Shown: positions 1 to 9,591 of the stretch, piece by piece
Position numbering within the stretch: the stretch's first letter is position 1
How the letters are laid out: the number at the start of each line of letters is the position of its first letter
Assembly: GCF_003286085.1 (NCBI RefSeq)
Contig: NW_020825298.1
Coordinates: 1,798,001 to 1,862,000 of the forward strand
Source of the DNA: Drosophila persimilis
Taxonomy: Eukaryota; Arthropoda; Insecta; Diptera; Drosophilidae
DNA length: 64,000 bases
Direction: 5' to 3'
Position numbers and translations under genes: made by a program
Notes under the pieces: generated by a model
What the model was told of the DNA's origin: nothing
Seen by the model: the letters and a program-made list of their open reading frames with translations, nothing else
Databases searched by the model: none

Positions 1-1050
1 GCTCGCTCTCGCTCTCGATTGCCGCCTGCTGGTGTTTTTTCGCGGCAGATAGGTTTTTCTATTCCCTTTGTAATGGCCAGAGATGGTTTAAAGAGGTCGT
101 TGTCGGCAGAGTCACGAAAAAAAAAAATATTCGGACTTTAAAACGATAACTTACGGAACTTCAAAAGAAGCGGACTGACTGGGAGATATAAAGACTGGAC
201 CCTTAAAACAACACTTTAAAAAATTTAAGCCATTCAGTGAACGAATAGAACATAAAACATTAAAAAGCAATAGCAGAGATACTTAATCTTTTGGAATCAC
301 CTCGCTAATACCCCACTATCCGTAACAGACGATCCGCTTGTTAAATTCAATCTTAGCTGATGTTCTGGCAATATAAAACAATTTTCCAAAATGTGTGCAT
401 GTGCGTGGAATTAAGAAGCGGGCAGATTGTTTTGAACCGCGCCTGTTTTCAGACTAAATAACGTAAGCGTCTATTGTTGATGGTTCATTGTGATGCGAAT
501 GGTAAATGCGGATTGCAATTCAGCTGCTGATGAGACGCATCCATTGCTATGTCTATGTGTATGACTGGTAAATAGGAACGGGCACAGAGAAAATATTTAA
601 CGCGTGGTCTGGCAATAAAAGTCAGTGCGCACAATATGCCATCGGAGCCACAGATGCATCCGAATCAGCAGCCGTCGTTTGGAATTCATCTGATTTATGC
701 GGCTGTCAGCAAAGGCAGCGGATACAGACATATGCGGGTCTTCGGTTGAGCCTAGTTGACGTGGCTGATTGACAAACCGCTGTTTGCCAAAATGAAGAGT
801 TTGACATGCGGTCGGGCGGCCTAGAGGTCTGGTGGTGCGGTGCAACAAATCAAAAATTGCTGTTGTTCGACGGCAGACACTGACAAAGGTGAGGCAGTCA
901 ATATTGCCACTTGGTTTGATTGCATTTGTGGTGATGTATCTAGGAGGTGCAGATATTCCAGTTATTGAACTCTCTGCTAACCATGCAACACGGCTATTAT
1001 GAATTGTACTTAGGTAAACCCTTTACACTACTACAACTTAACAATTACTA
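1..1050. other. Non-coding flank left of the 521-codon gene
   Basis: I see no gene here. The first 20 bases are a GCTCTC-type pyrimidine repeat (GAGA-factor-like on the other strand), and a run of A lies at about 117-127. The open frames present, such as the one at 597-848, have no coding features and no splice or promoter context. The segment probably contains sequence beyond the poly(A) site of the minus-strand gene that ends at 1135. Confidence 0.5.
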
Positions 1051-1074
1051 GAGATGCATGTACTGCTGGAATCA

Positions 1075-1080
1075 TTTAAT
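1075..1080 (-). terminator. Possible poly(A) signal ATTAAA of the 521-codon gene
   Basis: On the minus strand the hexamer ATTAAA, a common variant poly(A) signal, lies about 55 nt after the stop codon at 1135-1137. It is the nearest candidate and would give a very short 3' UTR. A poly(A) hexamer in AT-rich DNA is weak evidence on its own. Confidence 0.35.
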
Positions 1081-1134
1081 CTTTAGTTTTTTAGTCCTTC
1101 AGGTATCCGTCTCCACAATACCCTCGTTCTCCCT

Positions 1135-2770
1135 CTATCGCCTCACGTCTGAGTACTCGAAAGCGATGCCCAGGGGACGCTTTCTTGGCTTGAGTGTGTT
1201 TCGCAAATCGACCACACTTAATGTCAATGTCTGTTCGAAGACACCCAGCTTGATGGCCTCCTCGATGCCTTCATCGGTTACCAAGAAACAGCCCAGGACC
1301 TTATCGTGGATCATGTCATGAACTCTCACGTGGTAGACATTATCGCACCGCAGCAAAACCGACATCAAAACCTCACTGAAACTGAGGCCGCCAATCAGCT
1401 CGATAAGCTCGCGGTGAAAACTGTTCAGAATTGGTAGATTCTTGTCCTTACAGAACACGCAATGACTCGATGAACGATCCTTAAGTTTCGAGTTTTTCTG
1501 ATTTGACATTTTCTTTAGCTCAGCTGGCCTCTTTGCATCCATTTGCTTGTCCTGAAACTCCCGATTGAGCGATTTGACATTGGCGATGAGGGAATCCATA
1601 TGATTGCGTATATCGAATATCTTCATGATTTTCAATCTATCCAATTTCTTGTTCAGCTCGAACAACTGCTTGGATATGGCAGATATTAACCCAAATTCGG
1701 AAGGATGCCTCTCGGGATCCGCCTGTGTGGGATATGAGCACGAGGGCTGTAAAAACTGGGAATCGAGACGGGACTTGTCTTGGCTTTTCCCCTTGATATC
1801 GATTCGTTTAAACCACTTATGTTTGGTCTTTGATGGGGAATAGCTGCGAGGATCAATTACTGTATTCTTCGGCTCGGGTAGCTGCTTCGATATTGCAGAT
1901 ATTAACCCAAGATCAAAGGAATAACTCTCGTGATCTGCCCGTATGGGATATGAGCAGGAAGAATCCTGAAGGTTCTCCGTCTGTAAATACGGTTGCACAA
2001 ATTGGGAATCGAAAGGGGCTTTTTCTGGTTTTTTCCCCTTAATATCGATTCTTTTATACCACTTCGGTTTGGCCTTTAATGCGGAATGGACGGGACGATC
2101 AATTACTGTACTCTTCGGCTTGGGGCCATTCTTCAAGTGTGGCCCTGGACCTCCTTTCCCCGAGGCCACTACTATAATAGGTCTTTTGGGCAAATGGCAA
2201 CGGGTAAATGATTTTTCTTTCTGACTAAAAGTGTGGGTTTTAGATGGTAGAGTGAACGTACAGTGCGAACAGTTCGAGGATTCAGATATCGACTCTAGTA
2301 GTGGCACTGCTCTCCATTGAGTCACTGAATCCGGATGTGGCTCTTCGAAAAATTTAAGAACGGGCTTTGCTGCAGAATTCGGTTCAAAATGGCCACAGTT
2401 TTTTTCTGGTTCCAGATAAAAACTTGGCTGATGCTGGGGCTTGGCAGGTACATCGGTCTTGTATGGCGGTATGACTGTGTCCTGCGTTGTATTTGAGCTC
2501 GGATTACTATTGCTGGATGCGCCACCGAATATACGTGGAGGGTTGACTTTATGTGTTTCTTTTTCCGTAACTGCTGAAGACGATAAATCCTCTACGCGCT
2601 TCAATACTGCATTGTATCGATTATAGATTGCTTCAGAAACTGTAAACAAGCGTTTTAGAAACTCTTTCAAACTTTTGGCTTTGTATCTAGCTTACCCGAG
2701 ACAGACCCTGAACGATATCTGTATTGTTTATCAATGTCTCTGTTGCAGGTATTTACCTTCCTCTCGTCAT
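1135..2770 (-). CDS. Two-exon gene, 521-residue repeat-containing protein of unknown function
   Basis: Coding exons are complement 2757-2770 and 1135-2686. The large frame has no ATG at its 5' end and is closed by a TAA just upstream. A 70-bp intron (2687-2756, GT..AG) links it in frame to a 14-nt exon that starts ATG ACG AGA GGA AG, giving an N-terminus MTRGRYKAKSLKEF. The protein has a basic amphipathic N-terminus (1-40) and a Ser/Pro-rich segment (about 45-190). Two tandem repeats follow, at about 197-278 and 279-350, each with TVID, K-W-[YF]-KRIDIKGK, DSQF-QP, CSYP and GLISAISKQL. Next come a likely coiled coil (about 345-385) and a Lys-rich linker with Cys414-x2-Cys417. The last 90 residues are Leu/Val-rich and look folded. 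There is no signal peptide or membrane segment, so it is probably intracellular. I do not recognise the family and propose no function. Confidence 0.8.
2687..2756 (-). other. Intron of the 521-codon gene
   Basis: This 70-bp intron has donor AG|GTAAAT and acceptor CTAG|A on the minus strand, a typical short Drosophila intron. It joins the 14-nt first coding exon to the main frame as AG|A (Arg), which restores an ATG to a frame that otherwise lacks one. The acceptor lacks a strong pyrimidine tract, so RNA support would be welcome. Confidence 0.7.
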
Positions 2771-2830
2771 GGCCACCGTGTTCAGCCACCTTAAATCCTT
2801 TGGAATTGTCACGTTTTGTTGCACAGCGGT

Positions 2831-2868
2831 CACTGAATGAAGAAAAAGGGATAGTTGCGATTATAACG
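2831..2868 (-). promoter_or_regulatory. Probable core promoter of the 521-codon gene
   Basis: On the minus strand a perfect initiator TCATTC places +1 at 2838. A TATA-like GTTATAAT lies about 22-30 nt upstream (2859-2868). This gives a 5' UTR of about 68 nt before the ATG at 2770. An ACA triplet falls at +30, one of the spacings reported for spermatocyte promoters. A TATA-like box is unusual for that class, so the assignment to it is weak. Confidence 0.4.
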
Positions 2869-2869
2869 C

Positions 2870-4040
2870 CTAAGACGTATGACAGTCACACCTTTCATGA
2901 AGCTTCAGCCAATCTGAATGGTATTTACTATGCTTATTGACTTTATTTTCGTTAGGAACGCTTAAACAATGAATTCCGATTGATTTTTTACAAGGATTGT
3001 CGACGATTAGCATTGTTTGCAAATTTGGGAAAATACCAACAATTTTTAACACACAATTTGTCAAATGGATACCTGAAACTATTTAAAACGAAAGAGAAAC
3101 AGTACACAGAAACAATTTGAAATGTAGAAACAGGCAGATCCGATGATAGTTTAAGTGGCTAGAAATTAAGTCTTCTAAATAAAAGGCTATTCAAAGTGAA
3201 CATACATACATAGTATATATATGTAAATAAGCATCCAATAAAACCCATCGATCCAGCTAACACACTCTTTCAATATTTATACTCACCTCATTGCCCACCT
3301 TACCTTTGCAATGCAGAATATTTTATATTATTGCCGCAATATGCACATGAACTACGTTTATGCTTGGTATCCATAATAACTTTTATTTCGGCTCACACAC
3401 AATTGTCAAAAGAAAACCACAAAATATTTAATCTTTGGCTAGGTTACATTCGTCTTACACTCCTCTTGAAGTGTTGTATCTCATAAAGGTTGAACTTTTT
3501 TACCCAAATTGTAGTTTGTAATATATATTCGTGTATGGTATACGGTCATTTGGCATCCCCTTTTATTGTGAGATACGTATTTCTTTATATAAATTTATGT
3601 TTTCTTTGAAATGGTCATGTATAAATGTTGGCCTTGGCTTCGGAACATTAAAAAAGAGAGGAGGGTATATGTAATACGAAAATTCAAATGCTTTTTAAGC
3701 TCTTTTATGCTCTTATTTATTGTTTGATGCGCTCACACGTTTCTTTTGTAAGAGATTTTGTGGTGATAGTTTACTTTTTATGATCTTTAGAGGAAGATTT
3801 TAAACGATTTATCTTCTTTATATAGTTAATGAGTGTTCTTAAGTTGAAATGTTTATCGGAATTTTTGTATCAGTTTCTCTTAAATACATATGTAGAATAT
3901 ATTATGTTTTTTTGGCAACTTTTGAAATAGATCTTTGCGGTTTGGCAACTTTATTGATTAAATCTTTATGATTTGGCAACAAAACATCTTGTGGGCGCCA
4001 GGGCCTAAGCTCAACAACGAATAATTTTAGTTTTGGATAA
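2870..4040. other. AT-rich intergenic spacer between two tandem minus-strand genes
   Basis: I see no coding sequence. The spacer separates the promoter of the 521-codon gene from the 3' end of the Ig/FN3 gene. It contains many ATTTA and TTTATT words, any of which could serve as minor poly(A) signals, and the degenerate 30-bp repeat listed at 3911-3985. Confidence 0.5.
3911..3985. repeat. Degenerate tandem repeat, period about 30 bp
   Basis: TTTGGCAAC starts at 3911, 3941 and 3972. The first two units also share an ATCTTT block about 20 bases in. The third unit is truncated after the TTTGGCAAC core. Confidence 0.7.
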
Positions 4041-4054
4041 TTATTCAGCTAAGA

Positions 4055-4060
4055 TTTATT
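4055..4060 (-). terminator. Candidate poly(A) signal AATAAA of the Ig/FN3 gene
   Basis: This is the first canonical AATAAA on the minus strand after the stop at 4562-4564. It gives a 3' UTR of about 0.5 kb. No other AATAAA lies between it and the stop. Confidence 0.4.
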
Positions 4061-4496
4061 TTCTGATTTGCATACCGAAAAAAGTTGAGCAAACGTTATG
4101 ATAGAGGCTTCAGTTGGTACTTTTTTGGGAAGCTTGAACAGCTTCTGGCCCACTGTATCGCAAATCTTAAGTTGCAGTTTGGTATTCCAGTTAAGCACTA
4201 TGAGGATTTGTTTAAATATAAATATTCCTATGTGTTTTGCATAAATATTTATCCTTTTCAACTATAGTCATAATCCTTAAGCAAGTTCAAAGCTAATGAG
4301 AGAGTCGTTCTAAACTTAACATAACATTGGTTTTTGGGTTGTATCAACAGTGGAATAAACCAAGAACTTAGACCAAGCAAATCAGACAGAAATGTGACCT
4401 CACGGACACGCCTTAAAGCTAAACAAAGCACATGGGGGTTAAGGGCTCGCCACGGTTCCGCTAGGTGCATCACCCGTCCAAATTCATACGTCATAC

Positions 4497-4546
4497 ATCG
4501 GCCATCATCCGTCATCCGTCATCTCTCATCCATTATCCGTCATCCG
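4497..4546. repeat. GTCATCC minisatellite in the 3' UTR of the Ig/FN3 gene
   Basis: Imperfect repeats of CATCCGT and related words lie just after the stop codon. They read as GGATGAC on the transcribed strand. Confidence 0.7.
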
Positions 4547-4561
4547 CCTGCAGATACAGAT

Positions 4562-7500
4562 TCAATATCCCAGCCGTAGTGTCAGACACATCAAAGCCAT
4601 CAAACCGAAGCACAGAGATGTGGATTGGGGCAGCGGGTGCGCCGAAGACACGCGCGGCTCCAGTGACAGCGTCTTGTACTTCTCTACTTTGGTAAAGTCA
4701 CTAAAGCCGGCAAGGTTGCGGGAGGCGGCCCTCATCAGGTAATAGGTGTCGGGTTCCAAGTTGGTAATGAGGAAAGTGGCACCTGTCGGGCGGAACGAAG
4801 CGTGTGACAGGCATTATGGTGAGGGTCACGAGCTACTCGTATCACTTACCCTCTTCGAAGGGGAAGTCCTTGCGCCTGGCATTGGTCCACTTGCCCGCAT
4901 CCGACTTGAACTCCAGCTCGGACATGTACTCGATCCGGAAGCCGTTCACCTCCATGGGTCCGCGGTCCTCGGGCCCACGCGGGGCACTAACATCCACATC
5001 GAAGGTGTTCGAGTTGAAGCCGCGTAGCTGGAACGTGATGGGCGATGGGGGCTTCTCGCCCTGCTCCAGGCGTTTTGTCCGCTCGATGCTGCCCAGATGA
5101 TTGGTGGCCCGGCAGCGATAGTTGTCAAATACACTGACGTTCAGCACATGGACGGTCAACCGCGACCAGTAGTGGTCTCCCTCGATCGTGTAGAGCCGCT
5201 CGTTGCTGTGCAGTCGCTTCTGCTTCCGATGCCACGTGAAGGTGGCCGGCGGCTCTGCCTGGGCCTCACACATGATGGACGCCGTCCCGTTGATGTACGC
5301 ATACTGCATGCTCACGAACTGTTTGTGCGTCCAAAATGGTTTGTCTGTGCGGAATCAATTAATTTAATTAAATTTCACCCACAATTCTGCAGTAAGCAGA
5401 ACAGAAGCCGAGCTCCGTTGCAACGAGCCTGAGGTCTACGTCTACTGCAGTGGGGATGAGGTCTGCTGACAGCTGACAAGTGACGCTCCCGCTCAAAGGT
5501 ATGGCAGGAAAATGGAAAAATCATGTGCGCCAACCATAAATCACGGTCTCGCTGCGGGGTTCGAGCTTTTTGGCCAAGTTAAGCCATTAGCTGCATGTGT
5601 GCCACGCCCCCACTGACCAGGGCAGACAGACCTCCCAGCGAACATCAGCATTCATCAAAAAGCGGCTCTAAGCGAATGTAATTCCAGCATTTTTCGTGCT
5701 CAAAAACTATTTACCGCCCAATGCGCCGCATACAAAGCGCACACACAAATTTTATATCCATCATCCCACAGAAAAGAAATCGCATGACGCTCAAGTAATT
5801 CCACTGCAGCCCCCAAAATATTGCACACTGGGACAAGATGGCGGTGAAAATTCGTGGAACATATGAAAGTACAGCTTTCCTTCCGATCTCATGATCGCCT
5901 GGTGCTGGTCCCAGAGTGCCATTGGTCTTGTTTGGAAATCATAAATCACACTCACGTTCGATTTTCATCAAAACTGTGCGCTCCTGCATATCGGAAGCAA
6001 TCGAATTCACTTGGTATGCCCGGCACGTGTACTCGCCGGTGTCACTCTGTGTTACCTTGTTGATGAGCAAACCATCGGCCAGGATGCGATACTTGGAGCC
6101 ATCTGCCGCTGCAGGGGGAAATGGAAAATGGGCGAAATGAAGGGAGGGAAAATTGAACGTTTGGTATTTGGGGTCGTGTAAAATGCAAAGCTCATTATCG
6201 TCGGCCAACTCACTATCCACACTAATGGGCTGCCCATTGAAATGCCAGGTGATATTTGGCTGCGGTTCTCCCTTCACCTCGCACAATATAGTCTTGTCCT
6301 TGTCGCCCTCTTTTACGGTTATCACGCTGACGTTCTCCGTGAACGTAATTTTCTCTGTGTTCGGGGCAAGAAAACAATGCAATATTAATGACTGCCCCAC
6401 CAGTTCCGACTGTGGTCGCCCCTGTGGACGATTCCAGCACTTACGATATACAATCAAATCGAAGGATTTACTATGCAGACGGCCCTCAGCAGCTTCGCAG
6501 CTCCAATTGCCCTTGTCCGCCAGTGCGATGTGGGCGAAAACGATTTTCAATTGTTCTGTGTGGCAGAGAAAAAGAGCAGGAGAGTAAAAAAGGACCAAAT
6601 TGTGTATAGAGTATATGTTGGAAAAAGGTTAAATGGGGCTCGAAAAACAAAGGCCAAAGCCCGAATGCGTAGAGTAAAAAAAAATTGGAATGAATTGCTT
6701 AAGAGACGACGAGAGGATACCCATTGCTGATCGAATTTGAATATCTCTTAACTGGAAAGCGCCACTGTCAGATAAGTGAGAATGCTACAAAATGGGTATA
6801 TAGATCTTGAATACATATTTTGAAGTGGTTTTGAAGGGGATATTTCACTAATTTATTTCGGAATACTTTAGTCCCCTTTTTGTTTCCCACTGGACTTCAT
6901 GAATTCCCTTTTGGGTTCGAGAATTCAGATGGAAAGAATGTAGTTGGGGAATTGCAATTAATTGCGTTTGTTGTGCTTGTGGCATTGTTTACTCTTGCCC
7001 TCCGTCCATCTGGCGCACCTGCCTTTAGTGCTTTGCTCGATTTTATCTATCCAGCACCCCACTTGGGGTTCTGACCCCGATTCTCACCTGGCGATGTTTG
7101 CTCAATGTGGATGCGTCCTTTGTGCTCTCGTATAATTTCCCCTTTTGGCGATTTCCAATGCAGCTTTACGTCCGGATCGGGGCTCCGGCACTGCACAATG
7201 AGGGACTCGTTTGTGTAGCGCACAACGCTATGCTCCGCCGGACTCAGCGACAGGCTCTCATGGTGATTGCCCAAGACGACAGCTGCAAGAAGAGATACGG
7301 AAAGCGACAAAGGTTTAAAGACTGGGTATACTCTAGTTAATAGCTTGTTAATTGCAGTGGATGGGAAGGGTCGGGGTGTCTGCAGCGCGTAAAATGGGAA
7401 TTGAAAAGTTAAGGCCAAGTTTTTCCGTTGGCAATGGCTGCCATTGCCACTGCAATCGCATTTGCATAACAACGAAAACAGTGCAGCCGTGCGTTTTATT

Positions 7501-9059
7501 TTCTTAACAACTCAAACAGTTTTTCCTGCCATTACGCTCACACATTTCCTTTGAAAAGAATTGTCAATATTAAGAACAAAGAGAGACAACCCATGATTGC
7601 AAGACCATCTTTAAATATGTGCATGTGGATTTTTCTCAAATTTCAAGATACTTTCTATCATATATTATGAGGCAGCTCAGCCGCTTGTGAATATTTTTTA
7701 ATTTATTCGCCGTGCCATTTATGTCGGGACTCGTTCCGTTCAAAAATGGCTCTTAGCATGCCTCACAGCCTGTTATTCGGGCCACACAGCAAACTGCACT
7801 CAACGGATGCAAATTCCTGCCGTGGCCCGTGCTTTCTACTTTCACTTCATGTTTGCGCCTTGGCAAAAATGTTCATTGAAATTTATCACAAGAAACAGCA
7901 ATTTCATTTTGCCAATTCATGTCAATCTGTGGAGGAAAATGTGGAGGAAAAGGGAAAACGGGCTGCAGTCTGTAGACAGAAAAACAGAAACAGAAGGAGT
8001 GGGAATGGGAATGGAAAAGGGGTTGGGAAATCAACCATCTCCAAACTTCGGCTACGACCGGATACCTCTGCAGCCCTGTGGGTATTCTGGTAAAATGTAT
8101 AGATGCAAAAATTTCTTGCATACTTTTTAATAAAGTTTGTTGCATGCCCCAAAGTGGCAAAGAACGAATAAAACACACAAACTGCGAAACACTCCCCGAG
8201 TCGGAGTGAGGGAAACATGATTGCATCGTTCATTTCGTTGGCCAAACTTTTCCATTGCCTTTTTTCTGCTTTGCAAATTTTATTGGCAACAGTATGGACA
8301 TATTGAAATTATGCAGCTACATACATATATAATGAAATACATATATACCCCATTACATGGAGCCAGCAAAAAGGAGCCACAAGAACCCACAGCATGGCCC
8401 AAAGTGAGAACCATCTAAGTGGAATATTATGAACAATGTAGCTAAAGCAAAGGCGAGGGCAATTACGCTCAAACTGCAAGAACTTCATTCATATTAATTA
8501 GCAGTTCTGAAGCTTTCTGTATTGAAAAATTGGAAGTCGGGGAAAATATAGGCAAAGTTCGGTAAGATGAAAGTTTTGAAACAATTTGATAGCCTTTTAG
8601 TGATTTATAAAATAGAGAAGGGTTAGAAAGTTGTACATACAAGAAGAGGATTGATAGACCCTGACAATCAATAGCAAAAATATCTCGCTCTACGACTCAC
8701 TCATTGCATTCCACAAGTCTCGTTTTAGTTTTCCCGTATAGTTCAAGTTCACATCTTTCAACATCAGTTGACATACTCGTATACATTAAGCCCTAATGTC
8801 TTGATATAACAACACTCTGGTTGTTTCTGAAGCCCAGAAAATAAAGGAAAATCAATGCCGACATCAGCTAAAGTTGCCAAACAATGGGTAAACATTACTT
8901 TTTATCGCGCTCTTGGCACTCCTCATACGAGTATGGCACCGCAGATACACCTCTGATACAAGTACACCTATGTGCTATATAGTTATGGGGGCCATACAAA
9001 TATTTGCATTGTTTGCCTTCACCTGCAGACGCCAGTGCCAGTGTCACTGACTGATGCAT
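4562..9059 (-). CDS. fipi: NCAM-like surface/secreted protein: signal peptide, 3 Ig, FN3, GPI-type tail; probable fipi
   Basis: Seven coding exons on the complement: 9023-9059, 7088-7282, 6445-6555, 6214-6354, 5956-6108, 4850-5344 and 4562-4782. Together they make 450 codons plus a stop. Every junction has GT..AG and phase 1, and the joined frame stays open. Residues 1-17 (MHQSVTLALASAAVVLG) form a signal peptide. Ig1 has Cys44, Trp55 and Cys97. Ig2 has Cys139, Trp151 and Cys190 in DTGEYTC. Ig3 has Cys238, Trp250 and Cys290 in DNYRC. FN3 spans about 311-417, with NLEPDTYY near its end. A Ser-Ser-Ala stretch (423-425) before a short hydrophobic C-terminus (434-448) suggests a GPI anchor. N-glycosylation sequons occur, for example N37 and N148. 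Proteins of this layout act in neuronal or glial adhesion; fipi is reported to affect courtship-song timing. The name rests on architecture and partial recall; wrapper or klingon relatives are the alternative. Confidence 0.85.
5345..5955 (-). other. 611-bp intron of the Ig/FN3 gene
   Basis: This phase 1 intron separates the Ig2 exon from the large Ig3-FN3 exon. The donor is C|GTGAGT. The acceptor is GCACAG|AC, with only a weak pyrimidine tract but a good frame match, joining Arg-less ...IE to H-KPFW. I see nothing else in it. Confidence 0.65.
6556..7087 (-). other. 532-bp intron of the Ig/FN3 gene
   Basis: This phase 1 intron splits the Ig1 domain. The donor is CAG|GTGAGA and the acceptor CACACAG|AA. 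The split Ig1 domain reads continuously across it (...IEQTSP|EQLKIVF...). No other feature is seen. Confidence 0.75.
7283..9022 (-). other. 1.74-kb first coding intron of the Ig/FN3 gene
   Basis: This phase 1 intron has donor GCAG|GTGAAG and acceptor CTTGCAG|CT. It separates the signal-peptide exon from the first Ig exon. It is AT-rich and holds no convincing gene. Early introns in Drosophila often carry enhancers, but none is identifiable by eye. Confidence 0.6.
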
Positions 9060-9135
9060 CTGTCTCTCTGCCCGTGCTGTCGCTCTGGTTTGGGCTCCTG
9101 TTGCTGCTCATTGTCAGCGGATCCGCTATCTGCTG
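9060..9135 (-). other. Candidate 5' UTR segment of the Ig/FN3 gene with overlapping upstream ORF
   Basis: Upstream of the ATG at 9059 the frame is closed by a TGA with no other in-frame ATG, so this start is the only one available. A plausible acceptor (CCTCCCCAG) would begin an exon at 9135, so the promoter could lie farther away. An upstream ATG at 9109-9111 opens another frame that runs past the real start. Confidence 0.35.
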
Positions 9136-9568
9136 CTGGGGAGGCGACGGCACAACACCCGTCATAAAATTTCATGTACAAACCAAAGTCACGGCACATG
9201 CGAGCTTAATGACAGGGCCACAAAAAAACCGAGAGCACGAGGAAGCGAGAGCTGGAGTAAGCTCGAAAATAAATGTAAAGCATTGCCAAATGTGAGAAAA
9301 ACAAATAGTTAGCGGTAAATGGCATTACCAGGGCCAGCCACAGGAGCAAAATGAAATTATCTGCCTCGCTCTTGGCATTGTTCAGCGGCCTTTATAAATG
9401 CATTATGCCAGGTACTCGTGTGCACTGCCAGAGCCAACGAATGTGAGTGGAAAGAAAAATAGCAGGGAAGAACGGAGAATGATTTGGGATTGGGGTGGCG
9501 AAGATAGGAATACCCTTAAAAATGTAGTTGTATTATTGCGAAAACGTAGAGTTCAGTTTTACAAAAAA

Positions 9569-9591
9569 TTTCTGTAGAAAGTCTACAGAAA
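9569..9591. repeat. Perfect inverted repeat, 10-bp arms, 3-nt loop
   Basis: TTTCTGTAGA is followed by AAG and then its exact complement TCTACAGAAA. The structure is too short to be a pre-miRNA. Confidence 0.8.

Noticed and set aside
8972-9295. Plus-strand frame with a poly-Leu hydrophobic stretch
   Set aside because: It is antisense to the signal-peptide exon of the Ig/FN3 gene and shows no other coding sign.
9310-9375. Hydrophobic LLLWLAL stretch on the minus strand near the Ig/FN3 gene
   Set aside because: No ATG upstream in frame and the nearby donor is phase 0, which does not match the Ig1 exon.
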